Shown: piece after piece, positions 21,409 to 28,854 of the stretch
How positions within the stretch are numbered: position 1 is the stretch's first letter
Layout of the letters: each line of letters starts with the position of its first letter
Source: Microbulbifer sp. SAOS-129_SWC
GTDB lineage: Bacteria; Pseudomonadota; Gammaproteobacteria; Pseudomonadales; Cellvibrionaceae
DNA length: 64,000 nt
NCBI RefSeq assembly: GCF_039696035.1
Contig: NZ_CP155567.1
Location: 2,289,001 to 2,353,000 of the forward strand
Reading direction: 5' to 3'
Translations under genes and position numbers: made by a program
Notes under the pieces: model-generated
What the model saw: the letters and a program-made list of their open reading frames with translations, nothing else
Databases searched by the model: none
What the model was told of the DNA's origin: nothing

Positions 21409-23295
21409 ATGGAAACTTCCAATTGCTGGGTTCAGTTCTGGGAAAACCCGGACTACGAGAAAGGAACCTTGAAGTTTGAGGGGGTAAATAATGTCCCCAA
21501 TATGGATGACTATGAGCTTGATAATCCAAATGGCCTGGACAAAGGCCTGGACGACCAGGTGGACTCGCTCAAGACCGGATCGTCCAGCTGGTTAGAGCTG
21601 TATCGTGACAAGAACTACACGGGAAATGTGCTGCGCGTTCCTCCGAATTCGGCCTATCCAAATCTCGATGACTACAGCATGGGCGACAACACCAATAGCT
21701 TTCGCCTGTTTGACCAGCGTCCGATCTGGTGGCCGGTATCTGACATTAATGCCCCCGGCGAGTGTTGGGTGCGCTTTTACGGCGCCCCCCGGTTTAGCAG
21801 CGACTACCCGACCAGAATCAACGGGCCGGGCGACGCCAGCACTTTTTCCCTATGGGGCGGCACAGGGGTACCCTGGTCGCTTACCACCGGGCCATCAACC
21901 TGGGTGAGGCTCTACCCCACGGAAAATTTCGACGGCGAACCTGTCAGCCTTGGCCCCAACTCCCTGATCCAGAATTTTGGTGATGGATTTGCGATGTCGA
22001 CACTGGAGAGCCTGGAAGTGTTCGATGCACAGCCACAAGGCTGGGAGCCGAGCATACCAGATGCTGCGAATGTGCAGACCCTGCTGAGCCTGGAGGAACA
22101 GAACGTAAGCGCGTCGCTGGAGTCTCTGGTGGCCGGTATCGCCGGAACCGTGCCGACGGTTGGCGCCGCGCTGAAGGGGCTGGTGGGTGCTTTGTGGCCC
22201 AATCCGGAATCGCCGATGCAGGTATGGAACAGCATCGAACTCTATATCAATGCGTTACTAGCCAGCCTGGTTGACCAGATCAAGGCTCAGTATTTAACCG
22301 ACACGCTCGATGGCCTCTACCGGGCTTTATTGGTCTACAACGAGACTGCCTATGGCACCAGCCAGAAAGGGAGTCTGTTCTCTGCGCTGCTTACCGAGCT
22401 TCGCACAGACGAGCCCTACTTTGTGGATCGGGACAACCCCGCAAGCACGTTAATTTATATGATCCCCATGAGTACCATCATGTTGATCGTACTGCGGGAA
22501 CAGGCGCTGTTTTACGAGGATATCTATCTGGAATCCGACCCGGACGCGGAAATGCATCGCCGCTCCGTTATCGAACATATCGAGAGCTTCACCCGATTGG
22601 CCCAGCAGGGGGCCAGTGACGCCCTGGCCTGGCGGTTGGACCAGATTCAGGTAGTAACAGAGGGCAGCAATTACTATGTGGTGGATCCTGCCGCCAATTA
22701 TCAATCTCCCTCTTACTCTGGACAATCCCCCGCCGATGAGGCACTCGCATGGCGCCGAAGCTATGTGGAGAATGAGTACACTATTCAGCTCGATGCTTTG
22801 CTGGGACCTGTTCAGTTGTGGAAATATCTTTCGCCCGATAATACCGAGGTGCCCACTCAGGAAACTCAGCAGGTGCATAGCCTGCTCCTGTCAGACAATA
22901 ACCCGTCCGATACGCCATTCAGTGACGATCCGAGTGCGCCAGTGACTGGCCTGGTGGTCCGCGCAGGAGACCTGATCGACTCAATCCAGATGATTTACGG
23001 TGGTGAGCCCGGGGCGGTCCACGGCAGCCCCGCTAGCGGCGAGCCCCATCGCTGGGATTTGCAAGAAAATGAAGCGATTGTCGGGGTTTTCGGCGGTGCC
23101 GGCGGTGCGATGAATCAGTTGGTGTTTCGCACCAATCTCGGCCGGGAAATCGGTACCGGTGGATCCGGGGGCAATTATTTTATTGCCCTCGCGCCGCAGG
23201 GTGTTAATGCGGCGCTTACGAGCATCGAGGGCTACCAGTCCGATACCGCACTGGAGGCTATCCGTTTTAACTGGACTTATCAGCGTTACGTGTAG
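21409..23295 (+). CDS. Crystallin / Cry endotoxin N-domain / jacalin-lectin protein, candidate pore-forming toxin
   Basis: 628 residues, no signal peptide. Residues 1-207 hold two beta-gamma-crystallin-like units, each with paired motifs (SSWLELYRDKNYTGN, NSFRLFD; TWVRLYPTENFDGEPVSL, LESLEVFD). Residues about 215-475 resemble the helical bundle of the Cry delta-endotoxin N domain: VAGIAGTVPTVGAALKGLVG then ALWP, IELYINALLASLVDQIK, LDGLYRALLVYNETA, LREQALFYEDIYL, and finally WRRSYVENEYTIQLDAL. Residues about 512-628 fit a jacalin-like lectin (RAGDLIDSIQMIYGG, IVGVFGGAGGAMNQLVFRTN, SIEGYQSDTALEAI). It starts after AAGGAGAAGG. Crystallin and lectin modules would target sugars, and the bundle would enter membranes (inference). 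Confidence 0.62.
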   Translation: METSNCWVQFWENPDYEKGTLKFEGVNNVPNMDDYELDNPNGLDKGLDDQVDSLKTGSSSWLELYRDKNYTGNVLRVPPNSAYPNLDDYSMGDNTNSFRLFDQRPIWWPVSDINAPGECWVRFYGAPRFSSDYPTRINGPGDASTFSLWGGTGVPWSLTTGPSTWVRLYPTENFDGEPVSLGPNSLIQNFGDGFAMSTLESLEVFDAQPQGWEPSIPDAANVQTLLSLEEQNVSASLESLVAGIAGTVPTVGAALKGLVGALWPNPESPMQVWNSIELYINALLASLVDQIKAQYLTDTLDGLYRALLVYNETAYGTSQKGSLFSALLTELRTDEPYFVDRDNPASTLIYMIPMSTIMLIVLREQALFYEDIYLESDPDAEMHRRSVIEHIESFTRLAQQGASDALAWRLDQIQVVTEGSNYYVVDPAANYQSPSYSGQSPADEALAWRRSYVENEYTIQLDALLGPVQLWKYLSPDNTEVPTQETQQVHSLLLSDNNPSDTPFSDDPSAPVTGLVVRAGDLIDSIQMIYGGEPGAVHGSPASGEPHRWDLQENEAIVGVFGGAGGAMNQLVFRTNLGREIGTGGSGGNYFIALAPQGVNAALTSIEGYQSDTALEAIRFNWTYQRYV

Positions 23296-23471
23296 AAGAC
23301 GATCCGGCGGGCGCATAGGGTCTGTGCGCCTGGCACCTGAATATTTGAATATGGTAGAAGATCGAGCCAGCAGGCTGCCAAACCGTTACCCCGGTGGCCT
23401 GCTGACCGGCTGATTATTGGCAAATCCAACGATGATCGGTTTCCCGCCAATCGCTACCGCCTCTCCCCTTG

Positions 23472-23529
23472 ATCAATCCATAACTCCATGGTTATACTTT
23501 AATTGATAACCAGGGAGTTATGGATTGAT
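23472..23529. promoter_or_regulatory. Very long palindromic operator of the ArsR-family gene
   Basis: Arms of 25 bp (23472-23496 and 23505-23529) pair with only two mismatches around an 8-bp AT-rich spacer. The arms contain CCATAACTCC / GGAGTTATGG. The right arm covers the ribosome binding site and reaches the ATG of the regulator gene at 23528, so binding would block both transcription and the start region. Confidence 0.75.
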
Positions 23530-23854
23530 GATCACAGACAATCGGGACCTGCTCTTCAAAACGCTCGCCGACCCCACGCGGCGCGCGCTGTTTGAACAGC
23601 TGTGTCGCGATGGCGAGCAGACCGTCGGCGCACTCACTGCGCTGGCCGGCGTCTCGCAGCCAGCCGTGTCCAGGCACCTCGGGGTCCTCAAGCAGGCCGG
23701 ACTGGTGCGCGATCGCCACCAGGGGCGCCAGACCCACTACAGCGCGCAGCCCGCAGCGTTATCTCCCCTGCTCGACTGGACCACGGAAATGACCGCTTTC
23801 TGGCAGCGGCGGTTTGACGACCTCGAAGACCTGCTCAAAAGGATGGATCAATGA
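23528..23854 (+). CDS. ArsR-family transcriptional regulator
   Basis: 108 residues of winged HTH: LLFKTLADPTRRALFEQLC, then TVGALTALAGVSQPAVSRHL and GVLKQAGLVRDRHQGRQTHY. This is the metal-independent subfamily that travels with SRPBCC/AHSA1 proteins (known pairing). No metal-site cysteines. It overlaps the SRPBCC gene by 4 bp (ATGA) and lies directly downstream of a long palindrome, so autoregulation is likely. An alternative TTG start lies one codon upstream. Confidence 0.9.
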   Translation: MITDNRDLLFKTLADPTRRALFEQLCRDGEQTVGALTALAGVSQPAVSRHLGVLKQAGLVRDRHQGRQTHYSAQPAALSPLLDWTTEMTAFWQRRFDDLEDLLKRMDQ

Positions 23855-24282
23855 ATGAAACCGCGATGGATCTGCGTTCAGTTGTGGTCGAGCGCCAGTT
23901 CCCCTACCCGCCGGAAAAGCTCTGGCGCGCCCTGACCCAGCCGCACCTGATCGAGGAGTGGCTGATGAAAAATGATTTTGTGCCCGCTGTGGGCCACACA
24001 TTCAAGCTGCGAGGTGACTGGGGCGGCGTGCTCGATTGCGAGGTACTTGAGGTGGAGGAGCACAAAACGCTGTCCTACACGTGGAACCACGAACACGAGG
24101 AAGCGGCATTCAATCTCGAGAGTGTGGTGACCTTTACGCTCACTGCGGCCGCTGGCGGCACGCTTCTACGTATGGAGCAGCGCGGTTTCCATCCACAACA
24201 GAAACAGGCCTATCAGGGGGCCAAGCAGGGCTGGCGGACATTTTTCATGTCACTGGACACGCTGCTGGAACGACAGGATTAG
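23851..24282 (+). CDS. SRPBCC (AHSA1-like) domain protein
   Basis: 143 residues with the AHSA1/START-like pattern: VVERQFPYPPEKLWRALTQP, LIEEWLMKNDF, LRGDWGG, and the C-terminal long helix WRTFFMSLDTLLERQ. This helix-grip fold binds hydrophobic ligands; in ArsR-linked operons the ligand is unknown. Its translation is coupled to the ArsR gene (ATGA overlap), and a DoxX-type membrane protein gene follows. Confidence 0.87.
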   Translation: MNETAMDLRSVVVERQFPYPPEKLWRALTQPHLIEEWLMKNDFVPAVGHTFKLRGDWGGVLDCEVLEVEEHKTLSYTWNHEHEEAAFNLESVVTFTLTAAAGGTLLRMEQRGFHPQQKQAYQGAKQGWRTFFMSLDTLLERQD

Positions 24283-24341
24283 TTTTTTACGCCTCCGGTC
24301 TCACACGACCGCTGAAAAACGTTCAACAAAGGAATGGATTG

Positions 24342-24719
24342 ATGAGTATTTTCTTGTGGATTCTACAGGCCCTGCTTGCCCTGCACACCGCTGTGGGCGC
24401 CGTGTGGAAATTTTCCAACTCGGAACAAACCCTGCCCACCCTGAGCGCCATCCCCCACAGCGCCTGGCTGGCGCTGGCCGGGTTTGAGTTACTGTGCGGC
24501 CTGGGCCTGATTGTGCCGGCGTTCTACAAACCGTTGGTATTTCTGGTGCCCATCGCGGCGCTGTGTATTGCCGCCGAGATGCTGCTCTTTACCCTGTTCA
24601 ATGTTTTCTCGGGAACGGTCAATTTTGGCCAGATAACCTACTGGCTGGTAGTGGCGGCAATCTGTGTCTTTATTGCCTATGGCCGCTTTTCGCTGACGCC
24701 GCTTGCAGGCGCAGTCTGA
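24342..24719 (+). CDS. DoxX-like membrane protein
   Basis: 125 residues with four predicted transmembrane helices (LWILQALLALHTAVGAVWKF, WLALAGFELLCGLGLIVPAF, VFLVPIAALCIAAEMLLFTL, ITYWLVVAAICVFIAYGRF), the arrangement of DoxX/DoxX-like proteins. The start was chosen at 24342 after AAAGGAATGG; longer in-frame readings run back into the SRPBCC gene. It is third in the ArsR-SRPBCC-DoxX operon. Its role is unknown, perhaps linked to redox or thiol stress. Confidence 0.78.
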   Translation: MSIFLWILQALLALHTAVGAVWKFSNSEQTLPTLSAIPHSAWLALAGFELLCGLGLIVPAFYKPLVFLVPIAALCIAAEMLLFTLFNVFSGTVNFGQITYWLVVAAICVFIAYGRFSLTPLAGAV

Positions 24720-24747
24720 ACCGGTTTCTTGCCGACATGTTTGCGGG

Positions 24748-25728
24748 TCACTGCTGGCCCCGGAATTTGTCGAGGTAGTCGGGGATATTCTGTTCCAGCC
24801 AGTATTCTGGCCGCCACAGACTCCCGGCGATAAAGCCGACATGGCCCCCGTGGGCACTGATAGCCAGCTCTACATTGGGGCTGACTTCCTTTGCAGTGGG
24901 AATGGCGCTCGGGCAGATAAAAGGATCATCGACGGCATGGATGATCAGTGTCGGCACGGCGATATTTTTTAGCAGCGGCTTGCTGGAGGCGCGGGTGTAG
25001 TAGTCGTCGACATCGCGGAATCCATGCAACGGCGCCGTGAAAGCATCATCGAAGTTGCGAAAATTGCGGAAGTTGCGTGGATCCTTCAGATTGGGCATGG
25101 CGTCCGCGAGACTGGAGTCCCGCGCTTTCTGCTCGAGACTGTTCTTCAGGCTCTTCAGCAGGTGACGCTGGTAAAAGCGCGATAGGCCGGAATTGATACG
25201 CCGGCTGCAGGCATGCAGATCCATTGGCGCGGACACTGCCACCGCCGCACTCAGCGGACTGCCCTGCCCGTCTTCGCCGAGCCACTTCAGTAGCACATTG
25301 CCGCCGAGCGAATAGCCCACGGCCATCATCGGTGTATTCGGTAACTGTTTGCGCAGTTCGCCGGCAAGCCAGCGCGGATCCTCGCTGTCGCCACTGTGGT
25401 AGGCGCGCAGCAACATGTTGGGCACACCGCCGCAGCCGCGGAAGTGCATCACCGCCACCTGGTAATCGCGCTCTAGAAGTGCCGCCATCAGCCCCTGTGC
25501 ATAGGGGGATTCCACCGATCCCTCGAGGCCGTGAAGAATCAGCACCAGCGGATGTTCAGCGCTGTCGCGGAGCGGCCGTGGCAGGTGCAGGCCCAGGCGG
25601 TCGCCGTCGAGCGTGTAGTGCCAATGGCATTCGGTGCGCACCCAGGGCTTGGGGCGGTGAAGGCGGGAAAAGATGGTCTGCAGGTGACAATTGCCCAGGC
25701 CGATAGCGGGGGAAAACTTCTCAATCAT
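24748..25728 (-). CDS. YheT-type alpha/beta-hydrolase
   Basis: 326 residues. The start at 25728 (MIEKFSPAIGLGNCHLQTI) matches the usual YheT N-terminus, including the G-N-x-H-x-Q-T motif, while the upstream reading has no family likeness. The hydrolase core has LVLILHGLEGS (oxyanion region), the nucleophile elbow VGYSLGGN, the acid DDPFICPSAIP and the histidine HGGHVGF. YheT proteins are esterase-like enzymes of unknown natural substrate. The gene is convergent with the DoxX operon. Confidence 0.88.
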   Translation of the reverse strand: MIEKFSPAIGLGNCHLQTIFSRLHRPKPWVRTECHWHYTLDGDRLGLHLPRPLRDSAEHPLVLILHGLEGSVESPYAQGLMAALLERDYQVAVMHFRGCGGVPNMLLRAYHSGDSEDPRWLAGELRKQLPNTPMMAVGYSLGGNVLLKWLGEDGQGSPLSAAVAVSAPMDLHACSRRINSGLSRFYQRHLLKSLKNSLEQKARDSSLADAMPNLKDPRNFRNFRNFDDAFTAPLHGFRDVDDYYTRASSKPLLKNIAVPTLIIHAVDDPFICPSAIPTAKEVSPNVELAISAHGGHVGFIAGSLWRPEYWLEQNIPDYLDKFRGQQ

Positions 25729-25896
25729 GCGATGGATCCGGCTACTTGAGCGGGCAAGATACTGAGGTTGGGGGCAAAACGAAAGCCCTGCGTCGAACGC
25801 AATGTTCTGTCTGTAAAGCGGCTTGTTTGATGGCACTGCGATACCTGCCATAGCGCGGTTTGGCCCGGGTATGAGCGCCGGGCCGCGCGACATGCC

Positions 25897-26391
25897 TTAG
25901 CGGGATTCGCGCTCGGTCACGCGGGTGTAGAAGCGGTAGTCGCCACCGCGCATCAGCAGGTACACATTGTAGGGTTCAAACTCACCGCCGTCGTCCATGC
26001 CGGGGCTGCCCTTGGGCATTCCCGGTACCGTGAGCCCGAAACTGCCCTCGGGTGGATCGCTCAGGTACTGGCGAATCAGGCGCGCCGGAACATGGCCCTC
26101 GAACACATACTTCTGCTGCCACACCGCGGTGTGGCAACTCTGCATCCCTGCGGGTACGCCCCACTGCCCCTTGATCTCGCCCATATGCACGCTGTTGTCC
26201 GTGCGAGTCCGGATGCCGGCCTTGTGCAGGTGCGCCATCCATTTCCTGCAACAGAAACACAGCGGGTTTTTGTACACGACAAGCGCATTGTCGCCCTGTT
26301 TTCCGACATCGTTATCTGCCAGTACGGGGAAGGCCGCCAGCAACAGCACCAAGACTGCGGTGGCGACGCTGGGTTTATAGAACTTCCGCAT
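25897..26391 (-). CDS. DUF411 family periplasmic metal-binding protein
   Basis: 164 residues. A signal peptide-like start (SVATAVLVLLLAAFPVLA) is followed by the DUF411 core: VVYKNPLCFCCRKWMAHL with a C-x-C-C cluster, GVPAGMQSCHTAVWQQKYVFEGHVP, and PGMPKGSPGMD. DUF411 proteins are linked to copper and other metal resistance. The cysteines and the methionine/histidine-rich end suggest metal binding in the periplasm. It overlaps the end of egtD by 17 bp on the same strand. Confidence 0.87.
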   Translation of the reverse strand: MRKFYKPSVATAVLVLLLAAFPVLADNDVGKQGDNALVVYKNPLCFCCRKWMAHLHKAGIRTRTDNSVHMGEIKGQWGVPAGMQSCHTAVWQQKYVFEGHVPARLIRQYLSDPPEGSFGLTVPGMPKGSPGMDDGGEFEPYNVYLLMRGGDYRFYTRVTERESR

Positions 26392-27343
26392 AGTGCACCG
26401 CGTAATATTGCTCGGGATCGCTCCAGTAGTTCACCGCTCTAAAACCGGTATTCGCGAGCAGTTGGCGGAAGTCCTCGAGCGGGTATTTATGGCTGTTTTC
26501 GGTATGAATGGTCTCGCCGTCGCGAAAACTGAACGGCTGTCCGGCAATCGTGACTGTCTGTGCGCACAGACTGACCAGGTGCATTTCCACCCGCTGGCGC
26601 AGCGGATGGTAGAAAGCGCGATGGGCAAACCGCGACAGGTCAAAATCACCGCCCAGTTCCCGGTTGATGCGCACCAGCAGGTTCTTGTTGAATTGGGCGG
26701 TGACGTGTTCGCTGTCGTGGTAGGCCCGCTCGAGCACGACGGCGTCCTTGTCCAGGTCGGCGCCAATCAGCAGGCCGTCACCGGGACGTAACTGCTCGGC
26801 GAAAGATTGCAGCAGTTGCCGAGCCTGCTGCGGATCGAAATTGCCAATGGTGGAGCCGGGAAAGAAAATGACCTGCTTTTCCGCGGGGGGACGCTCGAGT
26901 GTCTGCCACACTTGCGGGCTGGTGAAGTCGCCCACAGCTGCGGTGATCGCCAGCGCTGGCAGGTGTGCCTGTATATCTGCCTTGGCGGCCAGCAGGATTT
27001 CCGGCGAGATATCCATCGGCATATAGCCGGCGGGATCCCGCAGCTGCGCGAGCAGTGGCCGGGCTTTTTCGCAATTGCCGGCACCGGGTTCGATGATCAG
27101 CGCGTGCGCGCCGATGGCGGTGGTCATTTCCGGCAGGTGGTTGGAAAAAATTGCCGCTTCGGTACGGGTCAGGTAGTAGTCATGCAGCTCGCAGATCTGC
27201 TCGAACAGTTTCGAACCGCTCTCGTCGTAAAGGTATTTGCACGGCAGGGTTTTCTGTGTACGCCGCAGGCCTTCGCGCACATCAGACAGAAATTCGGCAG
27301 TTTCACGGTTGTGCGCGTGCGGTGGTTTCACGGCCAGGTTCAT
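26375..27343 (-). CDS. egtD: L-histidine N-alpha-methyltransferase (ergothioneine synthesis)
   Basis: 322 residues. The family opening is SDVREGLRRTQKTLPCKYLYDE, then LFEQICELHDYYLTRTE. The SAM-binding part is LIIEPGAGNCEKARPLL, YMPMDIS and VIFFPGSTIGNF. It trimethylates histidine to hercynine using SAM, the first step of ergothioneine synthesis. The start at 27343 overlaps the egtB stop codon by 4 bp, so the two are a coupled unit. The long in-frame reading upstream of this start is the out-of-frame complement of egtB and was discarded. Confidence 0.92.
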   Translation of the reverse strand: MNLAVKPPHAHNRETAEFLSDVREGLRRTQKTLPCKYLYDESGSKLFEQICELHDYYLTRTEAAIFSNHLPEMTTAIGAHALIIEPGAGNCEKARPLLAQLRDPAGYMPMDISPEILLAAKADIQAHLPALAITAAVGDFTSPQVWQTLERPPAEKQVIFFPGSTIGNFDPQQARQLLQSFAEQLRPGDGLLIGADLDKDAVVLERAYHDSEHVTAQFNKNLLVRINRELGGDFDLSRFAHRAFYHPLRQRVEMHLVSLCAQTVTIAGQPFSFRDGETIHTENSHKYPLEDFRQLLANTGFRAVNYWSDPEQYYAVHYAEVL

Positions 27344-28638
27344 AGGGTGTCTCCTGCCAGGCGAATGCCGGTAAATTGCCAGTTCTGGTGCGGATAGAAG
27401 AAGTTGCGGTAGCTGATGCGGACATGGTCCGCCGGGGTCACACAGGAACCGCCGCGCAGCACCTTCTGGTTGCACATGAATTTGCCGTTGTATTCGCCTA
27501 CGGCATCGGCGCTGGGCCTGAAGCCGGGGTACGGCAGGTAGGCGCTCGATGTCCACTCCCACAGGTCGCCGAGAAACTGCTGCTGGGGGCCGGCAGCCAG
27601 TGGACGGAAGTTGCCTTTTTCCAGCAGGTTGGCGCCGGCGAGCTGATCCGGTCGGCGCAGCTGGCAGGCGGCCACTTCCCATTCGAATTCCGTCGGCAGG
27701 CGTTTCCCGGCCCAGGTCGCGAAGGCGTCCGCTTCGTAGAAACTGAGGTGGCAGGCGGGCTCCCCGTGACATAACGGCTCCAGGCCGGCAAGGGTGAACT
27801 GGTACCACTGCCCTTCCCTCTGCTGCCAGTACAGCGGCGATTCGCGCTTCTCGCGTTGCAGTTGCGCCCAGCCGTCGGACAGCCACAGGCGTGGCTCGCG
27901 GTAGCCACCGTCGCGGATAAACTCGAGGTACTCCCCATTGGTGGCCAGGCGCGAGGCGATACAGAAATCCTGTAGCAGCTGCTCGTGCGCCGGGCCCTCG
28001 TTGTCGAAATAGAAATGCTCGCCCTCGCTGCCGATACGCTGTATCCCGCCGGCGATTGGCAGCCACGACAGCGGTGCCGCAGTTTCAGCCGGGTCGTCGT
28101 CGCCGCGGGTGTCGCTGTAGGCCGGCAGTATCGGGTTGATGGAAAAGGCGTGTTTGATATCGGTCAGCAGCAGTTCCTGGTGTTGCTGCTCGTGATTGAG
28201 CCCCAGGGCAACCAGCTTTCCGATTGACGCGGGCAAGAACCCCGCCTCGAGCAGCTCCACCATCTGGCGGTCAATGCTGTCGCGGTAGGCGAATACCGAC
28301 TCCAGGTCGGGGCGCGATAACAGGCCGCGCTGTGGGCGTTGGAACGGTGTGCCGAGGCTGTTGTAGTAGGAATTGAACAGGTGGTGGAAGTCGGGATCGT
28401 AGGGGCGGTAGTCGGCCACATTGGGGCGCAGCAGGAATGTCTCGAAAAACCAGCTGGTGTGCGCCAGATGCCACTTGCTCGGGCTGGCGTCGGCCATCGA
28501 CTGCAGCTGCATGTCCTCAGCCGATAGCGGATCCACCAGGCGCTCCGTCTGCGAACGGATGCGCAGGTAGCGGGCGAGCAGTTCCGCGTGGCTGTCTGTA
28601 TCTACCTCTCCGTCTACCTTTCCGGCCAGTGTCGTCAT
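27340..28638 (-). CDS. egtB: Ergothioneine sulfoxide synthase EgtB
   Basis: 432 residues with the EgtB two-domain layout: an N-terminal DinB-like domain with iron ligands (KWHLAHTSWFFETF and NHEQQHQELLLTDIKH) and a C-terminal formylglycine-generating-enzyme-like fold (DFCIASRLATNGEYLEFIRD, RLPTEFEWEVAACQ, DLWEWTSSAY, GGSCVTP, SYRNFFYP). It joins hercynine to a thiol donor (cysteine or gamma-glutamylcysteine) with oxygen and iron. Only egtB and egtD are here; the C-S lyase step must be encoded elsewhere. The product is a small-molecule antioxidant. Confidence 0.92.
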   Translation of the reverse strand: MTTLAGKVDGEVDTDSHAELLARYLRIRSQTERLVDPLSAEDMQLQSMADASPSKWHLAHTSWFFETFLLRPNVADYRPYDPDFHHLFNSYYNSLGTPFQRPQRGLLSRPDLESVFAYRDSIDRQMVELLEAGFLPASIGKLVALGLNHEQQHQELLLTDIKHAFSINPILPAYSDTRGDDDPAETAAPLSWLPIAGGIQRIGSEGEHFYFDNEGPAHEQLLQDFCIASRLATNGEYLEFIRDGGYREPRLWLSDGWAQLQREKRESPLYWQQREGQWYQFTLAGLEPLCHGEPACHLSFYEADAFATWAGKRLPTEFEWEVAACQLRRPDQLAGANLLEKGNFRPLAAGPQQQFLGDLWEWTSSAYLPYPGFRPSADAVGEYNGKFMCNQKVLRGGSCVTPADHVRISYRNFFYPHQNWQFTGIRLAGDTL

Positions 28639-28756
28639 AGGTCGGTGACTGCGTTGTATTTCAATTGATGATACGCAGTTTTGGTGGGAATCCTATGACT
28701 TTGCCAGCGTTACGCGGGCAATTGGCGTCGTAATACACGGCTATTCAGAATGGCAT

Positions 28757-28782
28757 AAAAAAAGGGCCGGCAGAGCCGACCC
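28757..28782 (-). terminator. Terminator of the TonB receptor gene
   Basis: On the minus strand GGGTCGGC-TCT-GCCGGCCC followed by seven T residues, about 70 bp after the receptor stop codon. Confidence 0.82.
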
Positions 28783-28854
28783 CATTCTCATCATCACTGA
28801 CGTGGTGTCAGTGTCGGCGGCCCGGATTACCGGCCCGCCAGTTCGAACAGTATA

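Noticed and set aside
26375-28066. 563-residue reading joining EgtD to a long upstream extension
   Set aside because: The extension is the wrong frame of egtB. EgtD family length and the ATG at 27343 give a 322-residue protein.
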